Notes under the pieces: generated by a model
Seen by the model: only the letters and a program-made list of their open reading frames with translations
Told to the model about the DNA's origin: nothing
Databases searched by the model: none
Program-made: the position numbers and the translations under genes
DNA from: Opitutia bacterium UBA977
Lineage (GTDB): Bacteria; Verrucomicrobiota; Verrucomicrobiia; Opitutales; Coraliomargaritaceae
Length of the DNA stretch: 32,765 bases
Direction: 5' to 3'
Assembly (NCBI GenBank): GCA_002292345.1
Contig: DBBT01000129.1
Coordinates: 770 to 33,534 of the forward strand
Part shown: piece after piece, positions 1-7,779 of the stretch
Layout: every line of letters starts with the position of its first letter
Numbering within the stretch: position 1 is the first letter of the stretch

Positions 1-156
1 GACGATGTCGCTGAGATTACAGGAATGTCCGTAAAGCCTGCGCCGATGGTCGGTGGACCGTTCGTTTCTTCAGCGGATGGCCCAATGAGCCAGACCGAAC
101 CACGAGCTCGGGATGAGAGCTGGAATGAGAAAAAGATAAAACCCTGCGGTAAATAA
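1..156 (+). CDS. nuoC: NADH-quinone oxidoreductase subunit C, C-terminal end (partial)
   Basis: The reading frame is open from the first base of the window to a TAA at 154-156 and gives about 51 residues. It contains the stretch GPMSQTEPRARDESW, which resembles the C-terminal tail of NuoC, the 30-kDa subunit of the complex I connecting module. The gene is cut by the window edge, so its start and most of its domain are not visible. It ends 12 bases before nuoD, so C and D are separate proteins here and not the fused NuoCD of Escherichia coli. The identification rests on this short tail plus its position immediately before nuoD. Confidence 0.8.
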   Translation, partial: DDVAEITGMSVKPAPMVGGPFVSSADGPMSQTEPRARDESWNEKKIKPCGK

Positions 157-168
157 GAGAATTTTTAA

Positions 169-1407
169 ATGGCCACTAGCAAAGAAATTTCAATCGGGGA
201 TGCCGGTGCCCGCGCAAGCGAGCTTGAAGGCGATCTGCAAGGCGAAACCATGATGCTCAACGTTGGGCCGTCGCACCCGACCACCCACGGCGTGCTGCGC
301 CTCAAAATGGAGCTCGACGGCGACGTCGTGAAGAGGTGCGAGCCTGTGCTGGGTTACCTGCACCGCGGTGACGAGAAGATCGCCGAGAGCATGACTTACA
401 ACCAGTTCATTCCATATACGGATCGCTTGGACTATATTGCGCCGCTTTCGAACAATGTCGCATATGCGCTGGCTGTTGAGAAACTGGCAAACCTAGAAGT
501 GCCAGAACGCTGCCAGGCAATTCGTTTGCTCTGCTGCGAGTTGGCACGTATTTCTTCGCACTTATTGGGAGTTGGCGTGTATGGAATGGATGCAGGTGCA
601 TGGACGGTATTTATGTATACCTTCACCGAACGTGAAAAACTTTACACGCTGTTCGAAGAATTAACCGGCGCACGTTTTACCACCAGCTACACACGTATCG
701 GCGGTGTTGCACGCGACATTCCTGACGGCTGGTTGGGCCGAGTGCTTGAATTCTGTAAGGGCGTGCTGCCCGTGCTTGATCAAGTTGATAAGCTGCTGAC
801 TCGTAACCGTATTTTTATGGATCGCACTGTCGGTATCGGTATGATTTCGAAAGCAGACGCACTTGCTTACGGCCTCACTGGTCCTAATCTCCGCGCCTGT
901 GGCGTGGATCTTGATTTACGCAAGGATAAGCCATACTTGGGCTACGAGAACTACGATTTTGAAGTGCCGATTGGCACCAACGGAGATTGTTACGATCGCT
1001 ATTTGATGCGTGCGGAGGAGATTCGCCAAAGTGTCGGAATCATCCGTCAGTGTATTGGTAAATTCCCAGAAGGCTCCTACTATACGGAAGATGCGAAGAA
1101 AATTTTTGCTCCGCAGAAGGCTAAAGTACTCACCAGTATGGAGGAACTGATTCAGAATTTCATGATCGTGACCGAAGGGCCGCAGATTCCAAAGGGCGAA
1201 GTGTATTTCGAAGCCGAAAATCCGAAAGGTGCCCTTGGCTTTTTTATTCACTCAAAGGGTGGCGGCGTGCCATATCGCATGAAGATCCGCGGCCCATCAT
1301 TTTGTAATCTTAGTATCCTCGATAAACTCATTCCAGGCCACTTCCTGACCGACATCACTGTAATACTAGGTTCGCTCGACTTCGTGATGGGAGAGTGTGA
1401 TCGCTAG
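169..1407 (+). CDS. nuoD: NADH-quinone oxidoreductase subunit D (49-kDa subunit)
   Basis: This 412-residue protein is the NuoD subunit of respiratory complex I. It forms the quinone-binding pocket at the junction of the peripheral and membrane arms and is related to [NiFe]-hydrogenase large subunits. The diagnostic GPSHPTTHGVLRLKMELDG stretch lies near residues 33-51, followed by HRGDEKIAE. The protein ends in FVMGECDR, the usual NuoD terminus (VMGEVDR in most bacteria). Length is normal for the family. The start ATG at 169 follows an A/T-rich leader with at most a weak AAGAGA as ribosome-binding site. It sits 12 bases after nuoC and 45 bases before nuoE. Confidence 0.97.
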   Translation: MATSKEISIGDAGARASELEGDLQGETMMLNVGPSHPTTHGVLRLKMELDGDVVKRCEPVLGYLHRGDEKIAESMTYNQFIPYTDRLDYIAPLSNNVAYALAVEKLANLEVPERCQAIRLLCCELARISSHLLGVGVYGMDAGAWTVFMYTFTEREKLYTLFEELTGARFTTSYTRIGGVARDIPDGWLGRVLEFCKGVLPVLDQVDKLLTRNRIFMDRTVGIGMISKADALAYGLTGPNLRACGVDLDLRKDKPYLGYENYDFEVPIGTNGDCYDRYLMRAEEIRQSVGIIRQCIGKFPEGSYYTEDAKKIFAPQKAKVLTSMEELIQNFMIVTEGPQIPKGEVYFEAENPKGALGFFIHSKGGGVPYRMKIRGPSFCNLSILDKLIPGHFLTDITVILGSLDFVMGECDR

Positions 1408-1412
1408 AAAAG

Positions 1413-1436
1413 CTGAAATACTGAAATACTGAAATT
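1413..1436 (+). repeat. Three tandem copies of an 8-bp unit between nuoD and nuoE
   Basis: CTGAAATA occurs at 1413-1420 and 1421-1428, followed by CTGAAATT at 1429-1436. The array fills most of the 45-base nuoD-nuoE gap and ends 16 bases before the nuoE start codon. No Shine-Dalgarno sequence is present in this leader. The function is unknown. Confidence 0.75.
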
Positions 1437-1452
1437 TCGAAACTTTGATACG

Positions 1453-1932
1453 ATGAACTTAAAACCCGAAACAATCGAAAAAATTGATAAGCTGGTGCCG
1501 CGCTACCCAACGGTCAAGAGCGCCGCGCTGCCACTGTGCCACCTAGTGCAAGAGGACCAGGGCTATCTTTCGAATGCGGCAATGGAATGGATCGCAGATC
1601 GCTTGGATCTGCAGCCGATCAACATTTTTGAGCTAGTCACTTTTTACCCGATGCTTCGCACCGAGCCGACAGGCAAGCATCACGTGCGCGTTTGCCGCAC
1701 ACTACCTTGCGCATTAGCTGGTGCATATCAGACCTGTGAACGCCTAGAAAAAGAGTTGAACTGTAAGGTTGGTCACACCAGTGAAGATGGTTCTGTTACA
1801 CTTAATTTTGTCGAGTGCCACGCGGATTGCGCTAAAGGCCCAGTCGTGATGGTCGGCGAAGACGAATACACCGATATCGATCCAGATAAGGCATCCGAGC
1901 TCGCGGCTAAAATCAAAAATGGCGAAATCTAA
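1453..1932 (+). CDS. nuoE: NADH-quinone oxidoreductase subunit E (24-kDa subunit)
   Basis: This 159-residue protein is the thioredoxin-fold [2Fe-2S] subunit of the NADH dehydrogenase module of complex I, carrying cluster N1a. The four cluster cysteines are C81 and C86 (VCRTLPC) and C122 and C126 (ECHADC), with the spacing of the family. An N-terminal helical region precedes the ferredoxin-like domain, as is usual. Length matches the family. It lies between nuoD and nuoF in the operon. The start ATG has no Shine-Dalgarno sequence; the leader ends in the tandem CTGAAATA repeat and the motif GAAACTTTGATACG. Confidence 0.97.
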   Translation: MNLKPETIEKIDKLVPRYPTVKSAALPLCHLVQEDQGYLSNAAMEWIADRLDLQPINIFELVTFYPMLRTEPTGKHHVRVCRTLPCALAGAYQTCERLEKELNCKVGHTSEDGSVTLNFVECHADCAKGPVVMVGEDEYTDIDPDKASELAAKIKNGEI

Positions 1933-2004
1933 TCGCTCCTTCTATTCTTAATTTTTTAATTGCTAATTGCTTCGCCATTTCCGGCAGACCTCCATCCGAA
2001 TCAC

Positions 2005-3372
2005 ATGTCAACACCACAAGAACATAGGCTTATTTTTAAGCATATCGACGAACCAGGCTACACCAACGATATCGACTGCTACCTAAAGCACGGTGGCTAC
2101 GAGCAATTAAAGAAGGCAGTCACCATGAAGCCCGAAGATATTTGCGCGGATGTGCTGACATCTGGCGTGCGTGGTCGTGGTGGCGCAGGTTTTCCCGCAG
2201 GTATGAAGTGGAAGTTTCTCGACCGCAAGTCCGGCAAGCCGATCTACCTTGTCTGTAATGCGGATGAATCCGAGCCAGGCACTTTCAAAGACCGCCAAAT
2301 TATCCACCAAGACCCGCATCAGCTTATTGAAGGTATGATGTGCTCGGCTTTCGCGATTCAGGCAAAGCTCGCCTTCATCTACATCCGCGGAGAGTTTTTC
2401 CAAGGCTACAAGATTCTCGAACGTGCGATCGAAGAGGCCCGTGAAAAGAATTTACTAGGTGATAATATTCTAGGCACCAGTTACTCGTGTGACATCATCG
2501 TGCATCGTGGTGCCGGCGCTTACATCTGTGGTGAAGAAACTGGCCTGATTGAATCGATCGAAGGCAATCGTGCGAATCCTCGTATTAAGCCTCCGTATTT
2601 CCCCGCAGCCCTCGGCCTCTACCAGTGCCCAACCATCGTCAACAACGTGGAAACACTGTGCGATGTGAAGCACATCATCGAACTCGGTGGTCAAGGCTTC
2701 TCTGAAATCGGCACTCCAGGCAATACTGGCACACGTATTTGGTGTGTCTCTGGCCACGTGCAAAAGCCTGGCTACTACGAGTTTCCGTGTTCCGCAATCA
2801 CTCTGGGAGAGTTGATCTATGACATTTGCGGTGGGCTCAAGCCTGGACGAAAGCTTAAGGCGGTCATTCCTGGCGGTTCTTCGGCGAAGGTCTTGCGCGC
2901 TGATGAACGCTTTACGGGTAAGCTTAAGGATGGCACCGAGTTTGATTGGGGCATCGAAGATATTCCTATGGATTTTGATAGCCTTGGTTTAGTCGGTTCG
3001 ATGTCTGGTTCTGGTGGTGTGATCGTGATGGATGACTCGACCGATATGGTTGAGGCACTTGCAAATATTAACTATTTCTACGCGCATGAAAGTTGCGGTC
3101 AGTGTACACCATGTCGCGAAGGGGTGCCGTGGATGCGTAAGGTCACACAACGCATGGTCGATGGTGAAGCACGCGAAGAAGATGCGCAGTTGCTTAAAGA
3201 TATTGCTGACCAAATTGCTGGCCGCACGATTTGTGCGTTTGGTGAAGCGGCCTCTTGGCCGGTGCAGAGTTTTATCGCGAAATTTAATGACGAGTTTGTG
3301 GAAAAAGCCCGCACCCAAGCGGCTCTTCGTAAAGAAGGTAAATCCACAGCTGAGAAAACTACTTTGATTTAA
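2005..3372 (+). CDS. nuoF: NADH-quinone oxidoreductase subunit F (51-kDa, NADH- and FMN-binding)
   Basis: NuoF oxidises NADH, passes electrons to FMN and then to its [4Fe-4S] cluster N3. Counted from the ATG at 2005 the protein has 455 residues. The FMN/NADH glycine-rich loop GRGGAGFPAG is near 57-66, CNADESEPGTFKDR near 84-97, and GAGAYICGEETG near 169-180. The N3 ligands are C364, C367 and C370 (ESCGQCTPCREG) and C410 (TICAFGE). An in-frame TTG at 1960 would add 15 residues that do not resemble the family, so the ATG start is preferred. It is followed by nuoG after only 4 bases, which suggests translational coupling. No Shine-Dalgarno sequence is visible. Confidence 0.97.
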   Translation: MSTPQEHRLIFKHIDEPGYTNDIDCYLKHGGYEQLKKAVTMKPEDICADVLTSGVRGRGGAGFPAGMKWKFLDRKSGKPIYLVCNADESEPGTFKDRQIIHQDPHQLIEGMMCSAFAIQAKLAFIYIRGEFFQGYKILERAIEEAREKNLLGDNILGTSYSCDIIVHRGAGAYICGEETGLIESIEGNRANPRIKPPYFPAALGLYQCPTIVNNVETLCDVKHIIELGGQGFSEIGTPGNTGTRIWCVSGHVQKPGYYEFPCSAITLGELIYDICGGLKPGRKLKAVIPGGSSAKVLRADERFTGKLKDGTEFDWGIEDIPMDFDSLGLVGSMSGSGGVIVMDDSTDMVEALANINYFYAHESCGQCTPCREGVPWMRKVTQRMVDGEAREEDAQLLKDIADQIAGRTICAFGEAASWPVQSFIAKFNDEFVEKARTQAALRKEGKSTAEKTTLI

Positions 3373-3376
3373 GACC

Positions 3377-5098
3377 ATGGAAATTCAAAGCATAGTCGAA
3401 AACATCACCATCAATATTGATGGGCAGGACATTGATGTGCCTAAGGGCATCAATATCATCGAAGCGGTGAAGATTGCTGGTAAAGGCAAGGAAGTGCCGC
3501 ATTACTGCTATCACCCAAAACTATCGATCGCGGGTAATTGCCGCATGTGTATGGTTGAAATGGGCATGCCGATGCGTGACCGCGGAACTGGCGAGGCCGT
3601 TCTCGATGAGAATGGTGTGCAAAAGATCGGTTGGATGCCAAAGCCGACGATCGCTTGTGCGACAAACGCATCGCCTGGTATGCACATCCGCACGAATTCT
3701 GAAATAGTCAAAGAGTCCCGCAATGGCGTGACTGAATTTTTGTTGATCAATCACCCCCTAGACTGCCCGATTTGTGACCAAGCTGGGGAGTGTCGCTTGC
3801 AGGAGTTTTCTGCTGAACACGGCCGAGGTTATAGCCGTTTCATCGAGCAAAAGAATGTAAAACCGAAGCGCACTAAGCTTGGTTCGCGAGTCACTCTTGA
3901 TGATGAGCGCTGTATTCTCTGCTCTCGTTGTGTGCGTTTCTCTAAAGAAATCGCAGGCGAAGACGTGCTCGGTTTTGTTGATCGTGGCACTTACTCAACG
4001 CTGACTTGCTACCCAGGTAAAGGGTTGGAGCACAACTATTCGCTCAATACAGTTGATATTTGCCCAGTGGGTGCGCTCACCAGCACGGACTTTCGTTTTA
4101 AGATGCGTGTTTGGTTTCTTAAGCGTACCAACAGTATTTGCACCGAGAGTAGTATTGGTGCGAATACAGAAATCTGGAGTCGCGAAGGTAAAATTTACCG
4201 TATCACGCCACGACGTAATGATGCGGTGAATGATACATGGATGACCGACTCAGGTCGTGAACTTTTCAAAGCATCCGAGTCGGATGATCGCCTTACCCAT
4301 TACACTATCGAAGGTGTGCACCAGACTATCGCTGAAACTGCGCAGGCCGCTGCGGACCTTTTGAAGACTGGTGGTGTGGCATTAATTGGTTCCGCCAGTA
4401 GTTCGGTCGAGGAGCAGTTCTTCTACCGTATGATGGCAGATCGTTGTGGTGCATCCGTCTCGTTGGTGAATCATATTGGATCTGGTGATGGCATTCTCTT
4501 GTCCGAAGAACGTACTCCAAATCTTCGAGGTGCGCTGCTTAATGGCTTGATCACAAAACTCCCAGAGGCGGAATTGTCTTTGCTGGCAGGTGAGATCAAC
4601 TCAGGTGCGATCAATACACTTGTGGTCGTGAACGAAGACGTCACGAAGCTCGGCATTTCTTCTGATCTACTCTCTAAGGTGAAGCTCGTTTACTTTGGTA
4701 CACATGCAAATGCAGTGAGCCAGGTAGCAAATATCGTTTGTCCATCTTTGATGGTCTACGAGAAAGATGGTTCATTCGTGAATCAAAGTTTCCGCCTGCA
4801 GAAATTTAAGGCTGCGGTGCCTGGGCCACGTGGTATTCAATCCGACATTACCGTGTTGGAAGAAATCGTGGCTAACTTAGGCGATGAAAAGCCAAGCGCA
4901 TTGACGATCGACGTCGCATGGCAGCGGATCGCTGAGCAGATTGGTGCTTTTGCGGGACTCACTTGGCGTGGTATTTCCGACGAGGGCGTCGCGCTTGATC
5001 CGACTCCGTTCATTGATCTACCGTTCGTTGAAACCAAGAATTTAAAGTTCGATCCAGTCGCGTTTAAGGAGGCGCAAACCGCGACCACTCAAGCTTAA
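3377..5098 (+). CDS. nuoG: NADH-quinone oxidoreductase subunit G (75-kDa), short form
   Basis: NuoG carries the iron-sulfur wire of the NADH module. The N-terminal [2Fe-2S] ferredoxin domain uses C44, C55, C58 and C94. Cluster N5 uses His126 with C130, C133 and C139, and cluster N4 uses C179, C182, C185 and C229. The molybdopterin-oxidoreductase-like domain starts near residue 245. At the position of the extra cluster N7 only one cysteine remains (C255, motif TNSICTESSIGAN), so N7 is absent, as in many bacteria. At 573 residues it is much shorter than the roughly 900-residue E. coli protein because the C-terminal domain is reduced. The start ATG lies 4 bases after the nuoF stop. Confidence 0.95.
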   Translation: MEIQSIVENITINIDGQDIDVPKGINIIEAVKIAGKGKEVPHYCYHPKLSIAGNCRMCMVEMGMPMRDRGTGEAVLDENGVQKIGWMPKPTIACATNASPGMHIRTNSEIVKESRNGVTEFLLINHPLDCPICDQAGECRLQEFSAEHGRGYSRFIEQKNVKPKRTKLGSRVTLDDERCILCSRCVRFSKEIAGEDVLGFVDRGTYSTLTCYPGKGLEHNYSLNTVDICPVGALTSTDFRFKMRVWFLKRTNSICTESSIGANTEIWSREGKIYRITPRRNDAVNDTWMTDSGRELFKASESDDRLTHYTIEGVHQTIAETAQAAADLLKTGGVALIGSASSSVEEQFFYRMMADRCGASVSLVNHIGSGDGILLSEERTPNLRGALLNGLITKLPEAELSLLAGEINSGAINTLVVVNEDVTKLGISSDLLSKVKLVYFGTHANAVSQVANIVCPSLMVYEKDGSFVNQSFRLQKFKAAVPGPRGIQSDITVLEEIVANLGDEKPSALTIDVAWQRIAEQIGAFAGLTWRGISDEGVALDPTPFIDLPFVETKNLKFDPVAFKEAQTATTQA

Positions 5099-5113
5099 AG
5101 CAAATTTCCGGAT

Positions 5114-6220
5114 ATGGAATTTATAACCAATACACTACCGTTTACATTACCGATTGTTTTCTCAGTCGCGATGATCTCGGTCTTTATGGGACTTTGCAGT
5201 TACTCCGTTCTCGCAGAGCGCAAGGTTTCCAGTTGGATTCAAGGCCGCACTGGCCCGAATCGTACACGTCTGCCGTTGCTCGGGCATATTCCGATTCTCG
5301 GTAATATCCTGACGCGCTTGGGTATTTTCCAACCCGTCGCAGACGGCTTGAAATTCCTATTTAAGGAAGAAATTACTCCGGGTCACGTGAAGAAGGGTTA
5401 TTACTATTTGGCTCCGATTTTGGCTTTGGCGCCAGCACTCACGACAATGGTGGTGTTGCCGTTTGGTCGCTTTGTTGATCCATCCGGTGTCGTGCAACCT
5501 CTGGTACTAGCTAATATCGACGTTGGTATGCTTTTCATCTTAGGTGTCTCTTCACTGGGTGTGTACGGCATTGTCCTAGCTGGTTGGTCCTCCAATAGTA
5601 AGTATCCGTTTCTTGGTGCGATCCGTGCATCTGCTCAAATGGTCTCTTATGAACTGGCGATGGGGCTTTCGATCCTACCGGTATTTATGTGGGCTTCTGC
5701 GCCTGGCACAGATTACGGTCTGACGCTCTTCGGTGTTGTCGAGGCACAATCAGGACTTTGGTTGGTCATTTGGCAGCCATTGTCTGCATTGATCTTTCTG
5801 GTCTCCGTCTTTGCGGAAACCAATCGCCTACCATTCGATATGGCCGAGTCGGAAACCGACCTCGTCGGTGGCTTCCATACCGAGTATGGTTGCTTCAAAT
5901 TCGGGCTGTTCTTCGTAGCCGAGTATGCGCACGTCATCATGGGCTCGGCATTGTTCGTATTGCTGTTCCTCGGGGGCTGGAATTTCCTGCCAGGAATGGC
6001 AGATCCTTGGGGCGCCAGTCAGTTCGGCGCAGTGCTTTCGGTGCTGTGGTTTATGGCCAAGGTCTTCTTTATGATCTTCTTCTTCATTTGGGTACGTTGG
6101 ACGCTACCTCGCTTCCGCTATGACCAAGTGATGGCACTCGGCTGGAAGATTTTGTTACCACTTGCGATCGGTAATTTGATCCTTAATACACTATTTATCG
6201 CGATCTACGACACACTTTAA
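5114..6220 (+). CDS. nuoH: NADH-quinone oxidoreductase subunit H
   Basis: NuoH (ND1) is the membrane subunit that closes the quinone-binding cavity and links the peripheral arm to the proton pumps. The 368-residue protein is strongly hydrophobic with about eight membrane helices. It has the conserved cytoplasmic loops GRTGPNRTRLPLLGHIP and FQPVADGLKFLFKEEITP, and later FAETNRLPFDMAESETDLVG, which contains the acidic residues that contact the quinone site. Length is normal. It begins 15 bases after nuoG and is followed by nuoI after 12 bases. Confidence 0.97.
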   Translation: MEFITNTLPFTLPIVFSVAMISVFMGLCSYSVLAERKVSSWIQGRTGPNRTRLPLLGHIPILGNILTRLGIFQPVADGLKFLFKEEITPGHVKKGYYYLAPILALAPALTTMVVLPFGRFVDPSGVVQPLVLANIDVGMLFILGVSSLGVYGIVLAGWSSNSKYPFLGAIRASAQMVSYELAMGLSILPVFMWASAPGTDYGLTLFGVVEAQSGLWLVIWQPLSALIFLVSVFAETNRLPFDMAESETDLVGGFHTEYGCFKFGLFFVAEYAHVIMGSALFVLLFLGGWNFLPGMADPWGASQFGAVLSVLWFMAKVFFMIFFFIWVRWTLPRFRYDQVMALGWKILLPLAIGNLILNTLFIAIYDTL

Positions 6221-6232
6221 AACGCAACTAGT

Positions 6233-6781
6233 ATGGCTAAGACAAAAGTTTTAGAGCGTAAACCGCTCACTTTCGCGGAAAGAACATTTATTCCGCAAAT
6301 CGTTACAGGGTTGAAGACCACTCTGGCAGCGATGTTTGCTAAGACGATCACTCTGGAGTATCCTGAGCAGCGTCCTGTCATCCCTGAAAATTATCGTGGC
6401 GTACCCACACTTGTTAAGGACCCGAATGGTCGTGAAAAGTGTGTCTCTTGCCAGTTGTGTGAATTCGTTTGCCCACCGAAGGCAATTAAGATCATCCCCG
6501 GTGAGATCGATGCCGAAGCTGAGCCAGATCGTGCACACGTTGAAAAAGCGCCGAAAGAATTTGATATCAATATGCTACGCTGCATTTATTGTGGTCTTTG
6601 CCAAGAAGTGTGCCCCGAAGAAGCTATTTTCCTAAAAGATATTTTTTCAATGTCCGGTTACACTCGCGAAGAGATGATTAATAAAAAGGACAAGCTTTAC
6701 GAACTAGGTGGAACCTTACCGGATCAACACCACAAGTGGGACAAGAAAAAAGCCGCTGAAGCAGCGGGTAATACTCATTAA
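6233..6781 (+). CDS. nuoI: NADH-quinone oxidoreductase subunit I (2x[4Fe-4S] ferredoxin)
   Basis: This 182-residue protein is the 8Fe ferredoxin subunit (TYKY) that carries clusters N6a and N6b and passes electrons toward N2 and the quinone. The two motifs are C70-x2-C73-x2-C76-x3-C80P and C117-x2-C120-x2-C123-x3-C127P. An N-terminal amphipathic region (residues 15-45) would dock it to the membrane arm. Length is typical. After it comes the longest gap in the operon, 108 bases before nuoJ. Confidence 0.97.
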   Translation: MAKTKVLERKPLTFAERTFIPQIVTGLKTTLAAMFAKTITLEYPEQRPVIPENYRGVPTLVKDPNGREKCVSCQLCEFVCPPKAIKIIPGEIDAEAEPDRAHVEKAPKEFDINMLRCIYCGLCQEVCPEEAIFLKDIFSMSGYTREEMINKKDKLYELGGTLPDQHHKWDKKKAAEAAGNTH

Positions 6782-6889
6782 ATCAAATTATAAATCAGGA
6801 ATGACGAAAGGATGACCCTGCGCAGATTCATTATAAATCCTACGTCTTGATTCCCAAATTTTAAATTCTAAATCCCTAATTCTCACCCA

Positions 6890-7438
6890 ATGTTAGACAT
6901 ACTTTTTTACGTCTTCTCAGTGATTACGCTGATTGCGGCGGTGCTGATGGTCCTTACCCCGAATGCGGTAAATGGAGCCATGTGCATGATCGTGGCTTTC
7001 ATCGGCACTGCAGCGCTCTTTGTTCTGTTGGAAGCCTACTTCCTCGCGGTCATTCAAGTGGTGGTCTACGCGGGGGCAGTCATGGTGCTATTCCTTTTTA
7101 TTATCATGCTTCTCGATGTCGATAAAGGGGAGGGTGGTGCTACCGAATATAACGATAAACTGACCATTGGTGCATCTGCGATTGGCTTCTTGCTGCTTGT
7201 CATGCTGGTTTTTTCTGCCTTCTCTGGCGCCCATCTTCCAGAGCCTGGCCTGTCAGCCGTCTCCGAAAATCCTGAGGTATTTAATAGTGGCGTGCCATTT
7301 ACCACATCCTCCAAGTCTTTTGGCTACAGCCTGTTTACTAAATACATGCTGCCATTCCAAGTGGCAGGATTCCTTCTTCTTGCCGCTATGATCGGCGTGA
7401 TCGTTGTGTCGAAAAAATACGATATCGCGGAAGATTAG
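6890..7438 (+). CDS. nuoJ: NADH-quinone oxidoreductase subunit J
   Basis: NuoJ (ND6) is a small hydrophobic membrane-arm subunit with about five helices. The 182-residue protein begins MLDILFYVFSVITLIAAVL and has the conserved third-helix region AVIQVVVYAGAVMVLFLFII, which forms the flexible helix in complex I. The start is an ATG with the G-poor leader CCTAATTCTCACCCA and no Shine-Dalgarno sequence. nuoK follows after 31 bases. Confidence 0.96.
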   Translation: MLDILFYVFSVITLIAAVLMVLTPNAVNGAMCMIVAFIGTAALFVLLEAYFLAVIQVVVYAGAVMVLFLFIIMLLDVDKGEGGATEYNDKLTIGASAIGFLLLVMLVFSAFSGAHLPEPGLSAVSENPEVFNSGVPFTTSSKSFGYSLFTKYMLPFQVAGFLLLAAMIGVIVVSKKYDIAED

Positions 7439-7469
7439 TCATTATTTATAATTTTATTAGCTATTTAAC

Positions 7470-7775
7470 ATGACTGTCGGACTTAATGCTTTTCTCATCG
7501 TAGCCGGACTGCTTTTCGCAGTGGGGCTACTCGGGGTGACCCTGCGTCAAAACACGCTTGTCATTTACATGTCGCTTGAGCTCATGCTCAATGCCGTGAA
7601 TTTGGCATTCGTCGCATTCTCTCGTTACAACGGAACAATGGACGGTAACCTTTTCGTCTTCTTTATCATTACAGTGGCGGCTGCCGAAGTCGCGCTTGGA
7701 CTGGCCATCATCGTCGCACTGTTCCGACGTCGTCAGTCCGTAATGGTCGACCAATTGAATGCGCTGAGCCATTAG
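7470..7775 (+). CDS. nuoK: NADH-quinone oxidoreductase subunit K
   Basis: NuoK (ND4L) has three transmembrane helices and takes part in proton translocation next to NuoJ. This copy has 101 residues, the family's usual length. The two membrane-embedded glutamates are E37 ([13 protein letters not shown]) and E73 ([13 protein letters not shown]), matching E36 and E72 of the E. coli subunit. It ends 4 bases before the nuoL start codon. Confidence 0.97.
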   Translation: MTVGLNAFLIVAGLLFAVGLLGVTLRQNTLVIYMSLELMLNAVNLAFVAFSRYNGTMDGNLFVFFIITVAAAEVALGLAIIVALFRRRQSVMVDQLNALSH

Positions 7776-7779
7776 TATC

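Noticed and set aside
1960..2004. Upstream TTG start for nuoF
   Set aside because: The additional 15 residues do not resemble NuoF, and the ATG at 2005 begins a normal N-terminus.
6801..6850. Overlapping mini-frames (MTKG and MTLRRFIINPTS) in the nuoI-nuoJ gap, with ATTATAAATC repeated at 6787 and 6830
   Set aside because: They are too short to support as genes. There is no sign of a regulatory leader peptide, and the gap otherwise looks like A/T-rich leader sequence.
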